Of a stretch of 64,000 nucleotides of DNA, positions 30,902-41,819 are shown piece after piece. This stretch comes from Cryptomeria japonica (lineage: Eukaryota; Streptophyta; Pinopsida; Cupressales; Cupressaceae). Position 1 is the stretch's first letter; the number at the start of each line of letters is the position of its first letter. The notes beneath the pieces were generated by a model that was not told the origin of the DNA, did not search any database, and saw only the letters and a list, made by a program, of their open reading frames with translations. A program made the position numbers and the translations under genes. Location: contig NC_081410.1 of assembly GCF_030272615.1 (NCBI RefSeq), positions 574,503,241 through 574,567,240 of the forward strand, in the 5' to 3' direction.

Positions 30902-31421
30902 TCAGTAAAGGTATGAAGGGACTGCATTCTTTCAAAGGTTAAATCTTAACAGTTCCTATTTTAGCATGTACTTAATTCAAAAATCTGCATAGCTAAAGAT
31001 GCATTAGGAAATTTGAAATTTTATCAAGTCTTTTTGAGCACTAGTCTAGTCAGTAAATACAGGAAGTCTGGCTACTCGATAAAAGCACAAAAAAGAAAGG
31101 TAAATTGGTTTAAGGGAACCGAGTGCATTTAATGTCTTTTGACCTAACTGCACAAAGCCTGATAAGGTATATTGTGTACTTAAAGCACTTTGCGCGGTCA
31201 TTTTTCACTTACCAAGTTTTCAGAGAGCAGAGCAAAGCGATTCAAAGGTGATCAAACCACCTCCCGAGCGAATTTCAAGGTATTTACACATCGATCTCAA
31301 GCATTTCTTAGAGCTAGCTACTAGGAAATATCAATTGTGATTATCTACTTTATATTTGTTTGCCGTTTGAAAGTCTTTGAACCCTAAGAATCTTTTGTTA
31401 AGAGATTATCCAAAATTTGCA
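30902..31421 (+). other. Spacer between the two ORFs, possible internal leader
   Basis: About 520 bases without coding signal. TATATTG (31168) and downstream pyrimidine-rich TCATTTTTCACTTACC (31198-31214) resemble a plant core promoter and leader. CAAGGTATTTACAC near 31276 resembles a splice donor. A separate transcript for the next ORF is therefore possible but unproven. Confidence 0.3.
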
Positions 31422-34388
31422 ATGGCACCTAAGATCCAGAAGCCCGTTGTTGTTGAGAATATTGAAAATCCCTCATTGAAATATTCTCTAACTCCCAAAG
31501 TAGCATCTGAACCGGATGATAAAACTACATTTTCACTCATTCCAGATAGGGTTTTACTAGTTGAGGATGTCAGATTCTTCACTAAATGTCGTGTTGAGGA
31601 GCTAGGTCATGTTGAAATCAAGGACACATATGATGAATTGTGTACCGATGGGAAATTGGATAGCAAGTATGAACACATCAAAATCAAGGGATTGACCAAA
31701 GCCCTAACCTATCCCCGTGTCTTCAAACCCCAACGGGTCAAGTTTGTTCTAAGCAGAGTTCATGATGATTTCATGTGGTTAGTGGAGCAACCATTCAAAA
31801 TCACCAAGGAAATCATTCATTTGATCACCGGTTACACTATTTTTTATCATGCCCGAGCTCATAAAATGATATCTCAGAAGGAATTGATCACTCTAATCAG
31901 AGTTGAATCAGACTGCAAAGGACTGAAATTGAACAATGCAATAGATGTAGAGCTAAAGTTTTCCATTAGAGTCATAGGTTATTGTTTCTTCCAATCGGCA
32001 AGGGAAAACAATGTACCCTATGCAGCAATCGATTTAGCATATAAAATTGTGAAGAAAGAAATGAAAATTGATCTTTGTGAAGTATTGCTAAAAAACCTGT
32101 TTGAGAATCTAAACACCATATGGAAGCCGAAGAAGAACAACTCGGCTAATACACTGAAGTTTGGATCACTTCTAGTATGCCTGTTTTTCTATTTTGAGAA
32201 ATTGTTTCCATCAGTCAATAATGTCGTTTGGGAACTACACCGACCAATCACCCATCAAATTAATGACTTCATCAAAAGACTAGGTGATAATTTTAATGAT
32301 ATTATGGATGATTACTTTAGCAATTTTCAAGAAAAGATGCATAGCAGGTATAGAATTCCACCCCAGTTAGTAGAGAAATACAAGGATGACATATGCTTTG
32401 AAGTGGACACCAACTACTGCTATGTTAATGTTGTGGAACCGAGAACTCAATCTTTGCCACCTATGGGTTATTAGATTGATTTTGACATCACACAACAGCA
32501 GATAGATGCTTTTCTTACATTACCAAGGCATGCTACCAAGCTGAGGTATGGAACCTATGAAGAAGTGAAAGAAAAAGTTAAGATGACCATTGTAGTACCC
32601 AAGGCTACAAGGAAGGCAACAAAAATGATCAAGGCATTAATGGAGAAATTTGGAGAAGGTTCTTCCTCCACACCTGTCAAGGGCACTATAGTAATCACCA
32701 AGGAGGAATCTGAAGCCCAAGAGGCAACTATTACACTAAGCACCGAATTGCCTAAAGGAAAAGTTTTGAAAAGACAGAAACAGGATACATCACAGGTATC
32801 ACCAACTCCTTCAATAAAGCGCCCAAACACAAGATCATCTGCAGCATCACCAAGTAAGAAACCAAAGAATGTTGTCACACCCAAGGTAACAAAAACTTAC
32901 AAGAAATCTACTCGGAGACTCATTTTGACTAAAGAGTCCAGTGACACCGAATCTGAAGATGCAAACAAATTTTAGATTGTCAAGAGTAAAAAGGTAAATG
33001 TACATAGTGTTGACAATTTTTGTACTAATCTGAAGCAATATGGTGGATTTGGAGCATTCAGATATGCTAAGTATGAATCCAAATCTGATGATGAAAAGAG
33101 ACAAATAGAAGAAGCTGTCATCTGCACACTTCTAAAATTCTGATTGGTCCCATTAGAAGTATCTAAATCTCTTCCAAATGAATTATATTTGTATATTGAT
33201 AATAGGTGGAAGTATGCCATGGACTTAGAGAAATAGATGAGAGAAAGAAGTCTAGTACATCTTTTTCCAGACATGTCAGTAGATGAGATCACTAAACATC
33301 TAAAAAGCTGCCACACAAAATTCCTTGTCAAGCAAAGAGCCTTGAAATTGATGAATGGCCTTTACTTGGATGTCGAGAATGAGACCAAAGAAAAATGGCA
33401 GGAAATATTTTGAATCAAGAATGCTGGTGAGCAAGCTGAAGTTGAAATAGTTGATGTCACCGAGCAAGAACCTGATATCACCGAGCAAGACCCTGCTGAC
33501 ACTATACAAGTTGATGAGGATATCATGGACACCAAGGCCCCTAAACAGGAAATGATAGAAGGGAATGCATATGCCAAACTAGTATCCAATGAGTCAGTTT
33601 TGGAACAAGTTCAACCCTATCCTCCGGTCACTCAACCTACTTCAACCGAGGCCCCTCAAGATACTAAGCAAGGAACAGAGGGTCACAAGTCTACAAAAGG
33701 AGAAACTACTTCTCAGGCCACTGAAGAACAGTCTTCTCAAGCTCCTTCTAGCACTGAAAATGTTACATATGAGACCCCAAGCACAGAAGCACCGAAGGAC
33801 ACCACAAAGGCTACATGAAAGGTTTGAAAAATTGATAAAAGTGTTGCCTCTACCGAGAAACCTACCGAGGGTCACCAAGCCTCACAAGCCATTGTATTAG
33901 TTCAACCAGTGATAGGTAAAGAAAAGAAGATGAAAAAGCATAGTTTCCAATTAGATTTGTCAAAACCAATAGTGTTGCCGAATGTAGACATTTCCAAATT
34001 AAAAGGGCAAGCACTCATTGAATTCGGTGAACTATGCAAAGCCAAAGCAGAACAGGAGAAGCAAATGGCTATTCAAAAGAAGAACAAAGTACTTCAGAAG
34101 GTGAAAGCACTATTAACAGATATGCTACCTGAAGCTACAGTGACAAAAGATGCAGCCATCCACATTCAACTGGATGAACTCCTAACTAAAATAGAGACAT
34201 TTGGAGTAGACACATCTGAATATTTGAGCAAGTTAAAGGACAAAGAGCTCACTGCTAAAATGATTGAAGAGGTACAGAAGGCTATTGCTATTGGAAAAGT
34301 AAAACTTGTCAAATTTATTGCTGAGTTGTTCCCTCAACTCAAGCACATTCTTTATTTATTGGGCAACTATTACCGAGTTAGACACTGA
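31422..34388 (+). pseudogene. Long ORF of unknown function inside LTR element
   Basis: A single frame of 989 codons from ATG 31422 (MAPKIQKPVVVENIENPSLK) to the stop at 34386-34388. Seven internal stops lie at 32472, 32973, 33141, 33234, 33411, 33816 and 33825, and there is no frameshift. Residues 1-350 look globular and mixed alpha/beta (IPDRVLLVEDVRFFTKCRVE; YEHIKIKGLTKALTYPRVF; KFGSLLVCLFFYFEKLFPSV). Residues 360-520 are Lys/Thr/Ser-rich with nuclear-localisation-like KRQKQ and SKKPK. Residues 660-810 are Glu/Thr/Pro/Gln-rich and disordered-looking (PPVTQPTSTEAPQDTKQGTE). The C-terminal 150 residues are helical and coiled-coil-like (KAKAEQEKQMAIQKKNKVLQ). No retroviral enzyme or known domain is recognised. 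It occupies the pol position of the element. Confidence 0.6.
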
Positions 34389-35586
34389 TGAGATCATGAT
34401 GTTTAGATTATTTTGATATCCTACATATGTTATTGATTGTAAGGTTAATACTATACTATGTTACCGAGAAAAGAACCTAGTTGGTAAACCCTAAGGTTAT
34501 CGCTATTAGTTAATGAAGGCAGGATGTCTATCGAGTGAAGTTTAGTATTTACCGAGTTGCAACCGAGTAATAACAGAATGCATTGAATGAATAAAAGCAT
34601 TATTTAATGAAGGAATTTGATGAGTTGGTTATGATTAAATGATTGTTAAAACATGTATAAAGGTTGTTAAGGATCTATGGCAAAAGGAAAATTGGCAGGA
34701 AGATCTACAGCTCAGATTGAACCGCAATACCCTAGCACAAGTTCCAAGAAATGTATGCAAGTTCCAAGGTGGGGTAAAACATTTTCAGATTGAAGGATAC
34801 ATTGAACCTGGTCAAGTTTGAAGATCTAATGGCTATGATTGATCATGGGATATGTGATCAAGGAGATTAAGTGGTTGGCAAATTGTTTATAAATAAGGAA
34901 CTATTGATAAACAATGCATGCGGGCAAGTGTATGCACAGGGATGCTACATAGTGATTACTGAGCACAGAAGCTTGAAGACCTGTTTGAATAATAGAGTAT
35001 AGAGCCCAGCAAATGGACAAGATAAGTCCTATGACTAGATTGTATTGAGAAAATAAGAATCTGCTTTAGCATTTTTAGATGTGAAGTTGCAGATAGACTT
35101 TTATTACTGTTATTTTGTAAAGTGATAGAAAATCTCTTAACCGAGTGGACTTAACAGTCTTATTTGTAAAACCCTCTAGCAAGGTGACATTCTGATTGAG
35201 TGTTTGAAATCCTTTAACAAGGTCACTTCTAACAAGGTGAAGATCCTAACAGATCTAAGGGAAATCCCTTAACCGGATCACATCTAGCAATGTGTTTGTA
35301 ATCTTTAACAGGATTTGCTTTTAACCGAGCATACTCTAGAAGAGTATATTTCTTAGTGGGTCTGAAATCCCACAGTGGTTTTTTCCTATTTGGGTTTCCA
35401 TGTTAAATCTAGTGTTATGAGTGTTATGATGTTTATATGCTTATGAGTTTGCATGTTTAGCAGTTTTGGTTATATTGTTGAAGTATATGTTACCGAGGTT
35501 GAATCTGTTGTTTTTATGGAAGATTGAGTTTGTATGATTCACCCCCCCCCCCCCTCATCTTGTTAGCTTGGCATCTGTACTTAACA
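34389..35586 (+). repeat. 3' LTR-like segment of non-autonomous element
   Basis: Contains AGAATCTGCTTTAGC and AGATGTGAAGTTGCAGATAG matching the 5' LTR, the hairpin-like GGTTTTTTCCTATTTGGG motif (35378-35395), a run of 13 C (35542-35554), and ends TTAGCTTGGCATC-TTAACA. No clear polypurine tract precedes it and its start is approximate. Confidence 0.55.
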
Positions 35587-35689
35587 TTAAGTATAAGAAC
35601 TATCACTACTCCTTCAGAAAATTATACTTAATAGAAATACCAGATTCTTTGATATGTCAATAGCAGCAGAGTTATTACAATGAATAACT

Positions 35690-36515
35690 ACCAGTACATT
35701 ACAATCTAGCTTACATGACAGCTTCTGATGATCCATGAAACAATTTTCTTTCTAAGAAAGAAAGCTTCACCGGATGAGCCTATCCAGTTACCTGTATCTC
35801 TAGCCCAATCCACATCTGAACATGCTCAAAGTGTAAAGTCATCATAAAATAAAAACCATACCAAAAAATCCTTGAAAATATCTAAAAATCCTAGCTATCA
35901 GAGCAAGGATTCAACATAATCAATTCCTTCCTTCTGAGAATATCCATTGCAAACCAATCAATAATGTCCAAGTCCATGTGTTGTCCTTTTCAAACTGATC
36001 CAAATCCACTTCCATAGCTTTCATCTAGCATTCATCCTTACAAGCTTCAGTTACTGAAGTCGGTACAATTAAGAAAATTAAGCATACCTCATCAACTGAC
36101 AGCCTTCTTCTTGTCCAATTATCTGATCTTCAGAATGATTCAGCCTTACATACCTAGGAGTCTTTTAACTTTTTGTTCCTCTTCCCTAATCTTCAGTTAC
36201 TATTGAAATTTCTGATACTATTGGGGTAACTGGTTCAGCATTCTGTATCGGTAAAGGTGTTACCAGTTCAGTTAAGACCATTTCCACTGCCAGTTCTTTC
36301 TCATAGATTCTATTTTTTCTTCTATTCTACTCATCCACCTTGACATTAGTGCTATCCACAATTCTTTGCAATCTTTTATTATAACATCTATATGCTTTTC
36401 TTCCATTAGAATAACCAAGAAATATTCCTTCATCACATCTAGGATCAAACTTCCAACTCACTACCAGAGATTCTGAAATACTTAACTGTAGATGTATGAC
36501 CAAACCATAACTCAT
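35690..36515 (-). pseudogene. Copia-3 integrase end, RT start and RNase H fragments
   Basis: The integrase C-terminal part (36515-36327) reads DPRCDEGIFLGYSNGRKAY, RCYNKRLQRIVDSTNVKVDE. Around 36030-35940 the start of the RT is visible (DECWMKAMEVDLDQFEKDN). Around 35820-35700 an RNase H piece reads SDVDWARDTGNWIGSSGEAF, FLRKKIVSW. The whole RT catalytic core between these pieces, including the YVDD box, is absent. Confidence 0.7.
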
Positions 36516-36806
36516 AAAGTGACTTACTAGTAAGCCAAACTAGATCTAAGATCCAAGATCCAATAAATCTTTGCCAGTTAACCTTCAAACTGACTTCCAA
36601 ATATCTGAAACAGGTTTTCAGACCACTACCAAGGGCAATGCAAGATTTGTCATCAATTTTCCTCCCCCTAAGGCGAATGCCTTAGTTACCAGATGATTTT
36701 CCTACCGGTGCAATAACATTTTGCTTTGTCAATTGAGTAATCAGGGTATATCCTTCAACCAAATGAACATCTGGGGCAATTGATTATATCGGTTGAGCCT
36801 CAAACT

Positions 36807-37869
36807 TCATGACCCACTTCTTCTCATGCTCCTTCTGAGTGTCATCAACCTTTTGTTTTCCCTTCTCATTAGATTTATCACTTCCTTCCAGTGGGTTCTT
36901 GCTTCTACAAAATTGAGCAATATGTCATACTTTGTTGCATGCATAACAAGTGACATTGTTCTTTTGAATTGCTTTACTGTAACCTTGACCATTCCTTGAC
37001 CTGGATCGATTAGCCATATGTCCAAACTTTCCACATGCATGACATTTCACATTCATTCTACAATATTTTATCTTATGACCATACTTCTTATAATTTAAAC
37101 ATTGACTGAGAACCGTATTATTATTCTGATTTGCTCTATTTCTACAATGCCTAGCCATATGACAAAATATATTGCAGACAAAGCATCTACCAATAAATTT
37201 GTGTGCTTTGGATTTCCTTACCGGTGACCTCTTTTTCCGGTTGACCTTCTAATCATTATGAATACCGGATGTCTGATCTTCATTTGCAGTACTAGAGCTT
37301 TCTCCATGCTCAAATCCAAGACCTCTAGTGTCTCTAGTGTCCCTTTGATCCTTCAATAATTCATCAAGCTTAGCAGAACTAACCTTGAACTTATCTTTGT
37401 ATTCATTTGCAACATCCATATCTCCTCTTAGGATTGTTACCATTCTTTCCAATTCTTTCTCATTGTTCTATGATTGCACCAATTCAGTTCTCAACACATC
37501 ATTTTCATGAACAAGTCGGATGCATTCCTTATATGTGTCTTTTAGAGATATAGCAAGATTTTCTTCATTCTTCTTCTGGTCTTTAATCTCCTTGGATATC
37601 CTCATAGTTAGGGATTGGATTTCATTCTTCATGACAATATTCTCCTAACTTAGCTTCTGACATTGTTCCTTAAGGGCATCCTTCTCTTCATCATCCTGAT
37701 TTTGTAAAATTTCCTTCCCTTTAGCTTGGGCAGATGACAACCTCTTCTACAGAGTAAAAATGAATTCCTTCATAGATCTCAACTCATCTTGCATCTTCAT
37801 ATTCCTCAATCTTTCAGCATCATAGTCTTCAAGTGCTACTTGAAGTTCCTTCCTTAAACTTATCTCCAT
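36807..37869 (-). pseudogene. Copia-3 coiled-coil and zinc-knuckle region
   Basis: Starts at 37869 with MEISLRKELQVALEDYDAER and continues as broken heptad-like sequence (ERMVTILRGDMDVANEYKD, FKVSSAKLDELLKDQRD). CCHC-type motifs follow: CLNYKKYGHKIKYC (second Cys lost), CHACGKFGHMANRS (last Cys lost) and CYACNKV-HIAQFC with a stop inside. As in the 29.5 kb ORF, there is no UBN2 gag domain between primer site and coiled coil. Confidence 0.68.
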
Positions 37870-37923
37870 AGATTTCAGATACAGGATCTTCCTAAAGTTG
37901 TTAGACTTACTCCAAGGTACCAA

Positions 37924-37935
37924 GCTCTGATACCA
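37924..37935 (-). other. Primer binding site of Copia-3
   Basis: GCTCTGATACCA on plus, that is TGGTATCAGAGC on minus, two bases from the LTR end. Confidence 0.9.
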
Positions 37936-37937
37936 AT

Positions 37938-39123
37938 TGTTTGAATCCAAGAACACTGAGAGGGGGGGGGTGAATTAGTGTTCTACTGAAATGGAGAAAT
38001 TTAACCTTATTAATACAACAACTCAGCAACCGGTAAACATAAAAGTATATAATAATAAACAACAATGCAACCACAAAGATAAACACCGTAACAGGGCAAT
38101 TTATATGTGGGAAACCTCAAAGAGGAAAAACAACAATGGGATTGGAGACCCACAATATCTATCCATTGATCAGATGAATATATATTACAATAAGGGGCCT
38201 TCACATGCAGGAAGGCCAACAGCCTAGAGCACACTCCTCATCATAAAAGGAATCTCACTGACTACAGAAAACTTCGGACAACAATCTAGAATGAAGATTG
38301 AACTGTAAGTATAGCATCTCCCATGCCTGAGTACAATTTCAGTTAAGCTCAATATCGGAGGCCATAAACCTCTTTCACAAACCCAATTCAATCACCTATG
38401 ATCAACCAAATCCTCTGTATGAATGATTATTACATTATTCGCTTGCATACCATAATCTCATATGATCTACAAAGAGATCTTACATCATATTTATACCAAC
38501 TTGGGACCTAAACAATTATGTCGACCACCTAAAAGATAATACAATAAATTCATAACTTAAAATAGAAATCTAATGATCAGCCAAGTAGGCCTAAGACGAA
38601 AAAAATATAATCCAATCAATGAATCGAACCAGTAACGCATCAGGAGCATCAACCCACACATTACATAAACCAGTCCATAGCCTAGCAGAATAACCACCAA
38701 ACCTATAATAGGTCGCCATACGCCAAATGAAACACCACGAACAACTGGAACACAAACATGATAACCATCAGCATCTGGATAACCTTCTAGAATCCACACC
38801 AACACCACTTATCGAATTCATCAAAAGATCTTCAACAAAGCTCTATCGATGAAACCCTCACAAGTAACCAAAAGGCTTACTAGAATCAAGTGATAGCTTC
38901 TGGATCATCAAATCTTGAACCAACTGAATGTGATGCACATCAAGAACACATGAATAAACAATCCAAACCATATCGGAGCATACGAGATCAACATGATCTT
39001 ACCAACTAGATACCAATCATCCTATCGGGACCAACCGAATACTGATAAATAGCTAAAGAAACTAGTGTTGACATCAATGACAAACATCAATGCAACACAA
39101 TCAATTCCTCTAAATTGCCAACA
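37938..39123 (-). repeat. Copia-3 5' LTR
   Basis: On minus it starts TGTTGGCAATTTAGAGG and ends GGATTCAAACA. It carries the C-tract with CTCTCAGTG (minus, 37954-37977) and a GGTTTCCC-type hairpin motif at 38108-38133. A relative lies at 27.6-28.3 kb in the opposite orientation. Confidence 0.85.
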
Positions 39124-39418
39124 ATAAGTATGCCTCCTTGGGAGTGAAATCGAAAGATGGTGAGATACCACGGTGATTTTAGGCAATTGGAGTGATAAAA
39201 AGATTTAACAATGATATATTAAGTATGGAGAATAATTTAGGAATTGATTTGAGATAAATTGAAGAAATTTTGAGTTGATTGCAAAATTGTGAGAATTTGA
39301 CTAGAAAAGTGATGTCAGATTTCGATTTAGATCTTGAAAAAGGACTCGGGATGGTCAATTTAGCCTGGGGTACAAATTTCATGTCAATCGGAGCAAGTTT
39401 GTAAATTAGGGTTTCGCC

Positions 39419-39426
39419 TATATAAA
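39419..39426 (+). promoter_or_regulatory. TATA box of plant-mobile-domain gene
   Basis: TATATAAA in GCCTATATAAAGGG, about 75 bases upstream of the inferred ATG at 39501. The interval is a pyrimidine/A-rich leader of the kind common in plant genes. Confidence 0.55.
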
Positions 39427-39500
39427 GGGTTGAAGGAGTCATTTTCAATTCATTTTTACCTCACAAATTCAAAAGTTCAGAAACCTTCTCTGAAAGAAAA

Positions 39501-41819
39501 ATGCTAATTCCAGTGCAAAATCACTGATTAAAGCGCCAGAGATGCCACAACGGACCCCATAACTATGCTTCAGCAGTAAGTGATCGATCTTAAGCCTTGT
39601 TAATTTCAAATTTTGTGCATGTTGATTGAATTTTCCATTCTTTGCATTGTTTTAGTTCGTCTTTGCTCATTTAGTCATATGGTGAACTAGGGATTCTTGT
39701 ACGACAATCTGTCCAAAAATGTTTTATTGTATGAAGTCATTAGTTTTTTCATATGGTAGAAACCCTTGAATCGTACGAGCATATGTTTGAACATCCCTTT
39801 AGTCATTCCTTCATGCACAGTGGCTCGTATGAGATAATTTTCTTGTACTATCTGTGATTGTTACTCACACGAGTTGTTGCTTGACTATGTTTACTCGTAT
39901 GGAAAATAGTGAGTGTTTTTTAGGGTCGAAACATCAAATTTATATTTTCATTGTTGTAGATTTGGATTCTTCAATATTTTATATACATTGTTAGCTCAAA
40001 TTCAATTATGTACTGATGATATTTCGTTCAATATGCAGGTTCAATTGCTTGATATTAAGTTCAGATGCACGTATCCTCCCACGATGAGATTAGTGCGACA
40101 GTTGTCAGATGCATAGAGGGGTCATATTGTCATGTGTGGATTTGGATGGTTATTAAAGATACCTAATATCCATGTGAATCATAGATTACTCATAGCTTTG
40201 GTCGAGAGTTTTTACAGTGAGCATAACACCTTTCACTTGCCGACTAGGGAGATGACCATCACTCTCAAGGATATATACAAGATTCTAAGGATTCTGTTCA
40301 TTGGAGACAGGGTGGATTATGAGCACCACTCCATGACAGGGGATTGAGGCAAGTATTCCAAGATGATACTATCTTGGATCGTTCTATCACCTGGGATGAC
40401 CTGATGAGAAGATATGGAGTGTAGTTCCCTCTCACTTGTGTATTGGTCGGGATTATAGGTTGTTTTGTGATTCCAGATAGGGGTCAGTAGGGATTCCTTT
40501 GTGGATGGGGCAGGATGCTGGAGAGACTCACTACTCACCCTGCAAGATTAGGATGGGGTTTGTGCCTATTGGCTCACATGTACCATTAGATCCATGAGAT
40601 CATCTATAGAGGGGTGAAGAGAATGGCAGTCAAAGTTTTAATATTACAGATATGGGCATGGGAGCATATTCCAGTGTGCAGGCCTATTGTTGATGATGCC
40701 CGATAGGATGGACAACCTTTCGTTTATAGATATGCAAGTTACATTACACAACCCCACTTGGGGAAGATTGACTACTGGAGACATCAGTTAGATGATTTGA
40801 TAGTCATCATGTGGAAACCATACACGGGTTTAGAGCCATGGCATGATTGGAGGAGACAGCGCAGGGACATGTTCATGACCCAACCTCTTATTGGGAGATC
40901 CTTAGTGATCGTAGAGCGATTTGTTGTCAGTTAGGTCTTGAGGAAGTATGGGAGATAACAAGTCATGTCTCAGGAGTTCACGTCATATGCATGATTTGCA
41001 AATGAGGAGAGACAAGGATGGGGGCCGAGATTATCATGCCCTCTTGATGCAGGAGCTGGAAGGGAGATAGAGCCAGAGCTGGGATTACTTAGAGGATGTC
41101 GCAGATGCGAGGGTCAGTCCCTAGTTTAGAGATTATTTCCATAGACATCCATTTCTGAGGTTCACATATCCAATGGAGCATGCACCTCACATAGATGAGC
41201 CTATTGATGCCCCAACATAGGCGAAGAGAGATACAATGCCTAGGAGAGAAGGAGGAGACCCAGTGGGTAGCTTGATCAGAGCACTCATCATAGGATGGCA
41301 ATGGAGGCAAGGAGAGGGAGGATCACTTGGAGCAGTGGGAGGTGATCCAAGTGGTGATACCGGAGTGGAGACTAGGGCTAATGTAGAAATAGGTGAGGGA
41401 GCTCGACGGGTTAGGCCATAGATGGACGAGCCAGCCAACGGAGGTGAGGAGGATATTTCCAAAGGGAAGACACTTCAGGATATCATATGTGCATTGAGAG
41501 GGAGACTCGGGAGACTGCAGACACATATGGCGTGGTGCAGGCACACATAGCAGAGAGAGATCGGTGGATCGCAGAGCGAGATCAGCAACTACAGAGCATG
41601 AGAGAAGAGTGTGTTAGCCTCTAGTGTGAGTTGATGCATCAGACGAGTAGGGTGGCTTACTATGTCACAACTTATAGTGCAGTGGATAGGCAGGTGGTGC
41701 CCTATTCACACTATATGGCGAGATTTGAGGGAGCTAGGGCACCAAGGCAAGATGATGTACCAGCACCGCATCCACCTCCTCCTCCAAGTGATGAAGGGGA
41801 AGTAGAGAGTTATCTTTGA
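39501..41819 (+). pseudogene. Plant mobile domain (MAIN-like) gene remnant with intron
   Basis: ATG at 39501 opens a 25-codon exon 1 (39501-39575, RCHNGPHNYASA, one TGA at codon 9). A strong donor GTAAGT starts the intron (39576-40038, acceptor ATATGCAG), and exon 2 continues in the same phase. Exon 2 has MCGFGWLLKIPNIHVNHRLL, VESFYSEHNTFHLPTREMTI and LKDIYKILRI, the core wording of the plant mobile domain. After frame breaks it continues with IWAWEHIPVCRPIVDD, WRHQLDDLIVIMWKPYTG and LEPWHDWRRQ. The C-terminus (to 41819) is helical and proline-tipped. The domain occurs in host proteins such as MAIN/MAIL1 and in transposons. Stops and frameshifts make this copy inactive. Confidence 0.68.

Larger units (their letters stand above)
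28311..35586 (+). mobile_element. Non-autonomous LTR element with a long ORF of unknown function
   Basis: A 5' LTR-like segment is followed by a canonical iMet-type primer site (29489-29500). Next comes a coiled-coil/zinc-knuckle ORF, a spacer, a 989-codon frame of unknown function, and an LTR-like segment ending in a C-tract and TTAACA (35586). No protease, integrase, reverse transcriptase or RNase H is visible anywhere inside. The two LTRs share patchy similarity, for example AGAATCTGCT, AGATGTRAAGTTG and the ACCGAGT words, but differ more than the LTRs of Copia-1. The element is therefore old, or the 3' LTR belongs to a related copy. It would need proteins from a relative for mobility. Confidence 0.65.
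35598..39123 (-). mobile_element. Copia-3: truncated, internally deleted Copia element
   Basis: Minus strand. One LTR at the right (37938-39123, starting TGTTGGCAATTTAG on minus) is followed by a primer site, a coiled-coil/zinc-knuckle region, an integrase C-terminal fragment, and short RT and RNase H remnants. Protease and most of integrase and RT are missing, and there is no second LTR at the left. The element therefore suffered internal deletions and lost its 3' end. The right flank ATAAG (39124-39128) would be one target-duplication copy; its partner cannot be confirmed. Confidence 0.75.

Noticed and set aside
32555-32884. Minus-strand frame of 109 residues opposite the long ORF
   Set aside because: It is a shadow of the plus-strand 31.4-34.4 kb frame and is phenylalanine/valine-rich from the Lys/Thr-rich sense strand.
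35542-35554. Run of 13 C as a possible telomere-like or i-motif element
   Set aside because: It is the expanded form of the C-tract found at the same place in the other LTRs, so it is best explained as a length-unstable LTR motif.
41187-41462. Minus-strand proline/serine-rich frames over the plant-mobile-domain gene
   Set aside because: They are antisense shadows of the plus-strand gene's glycine/acid-rich tail.
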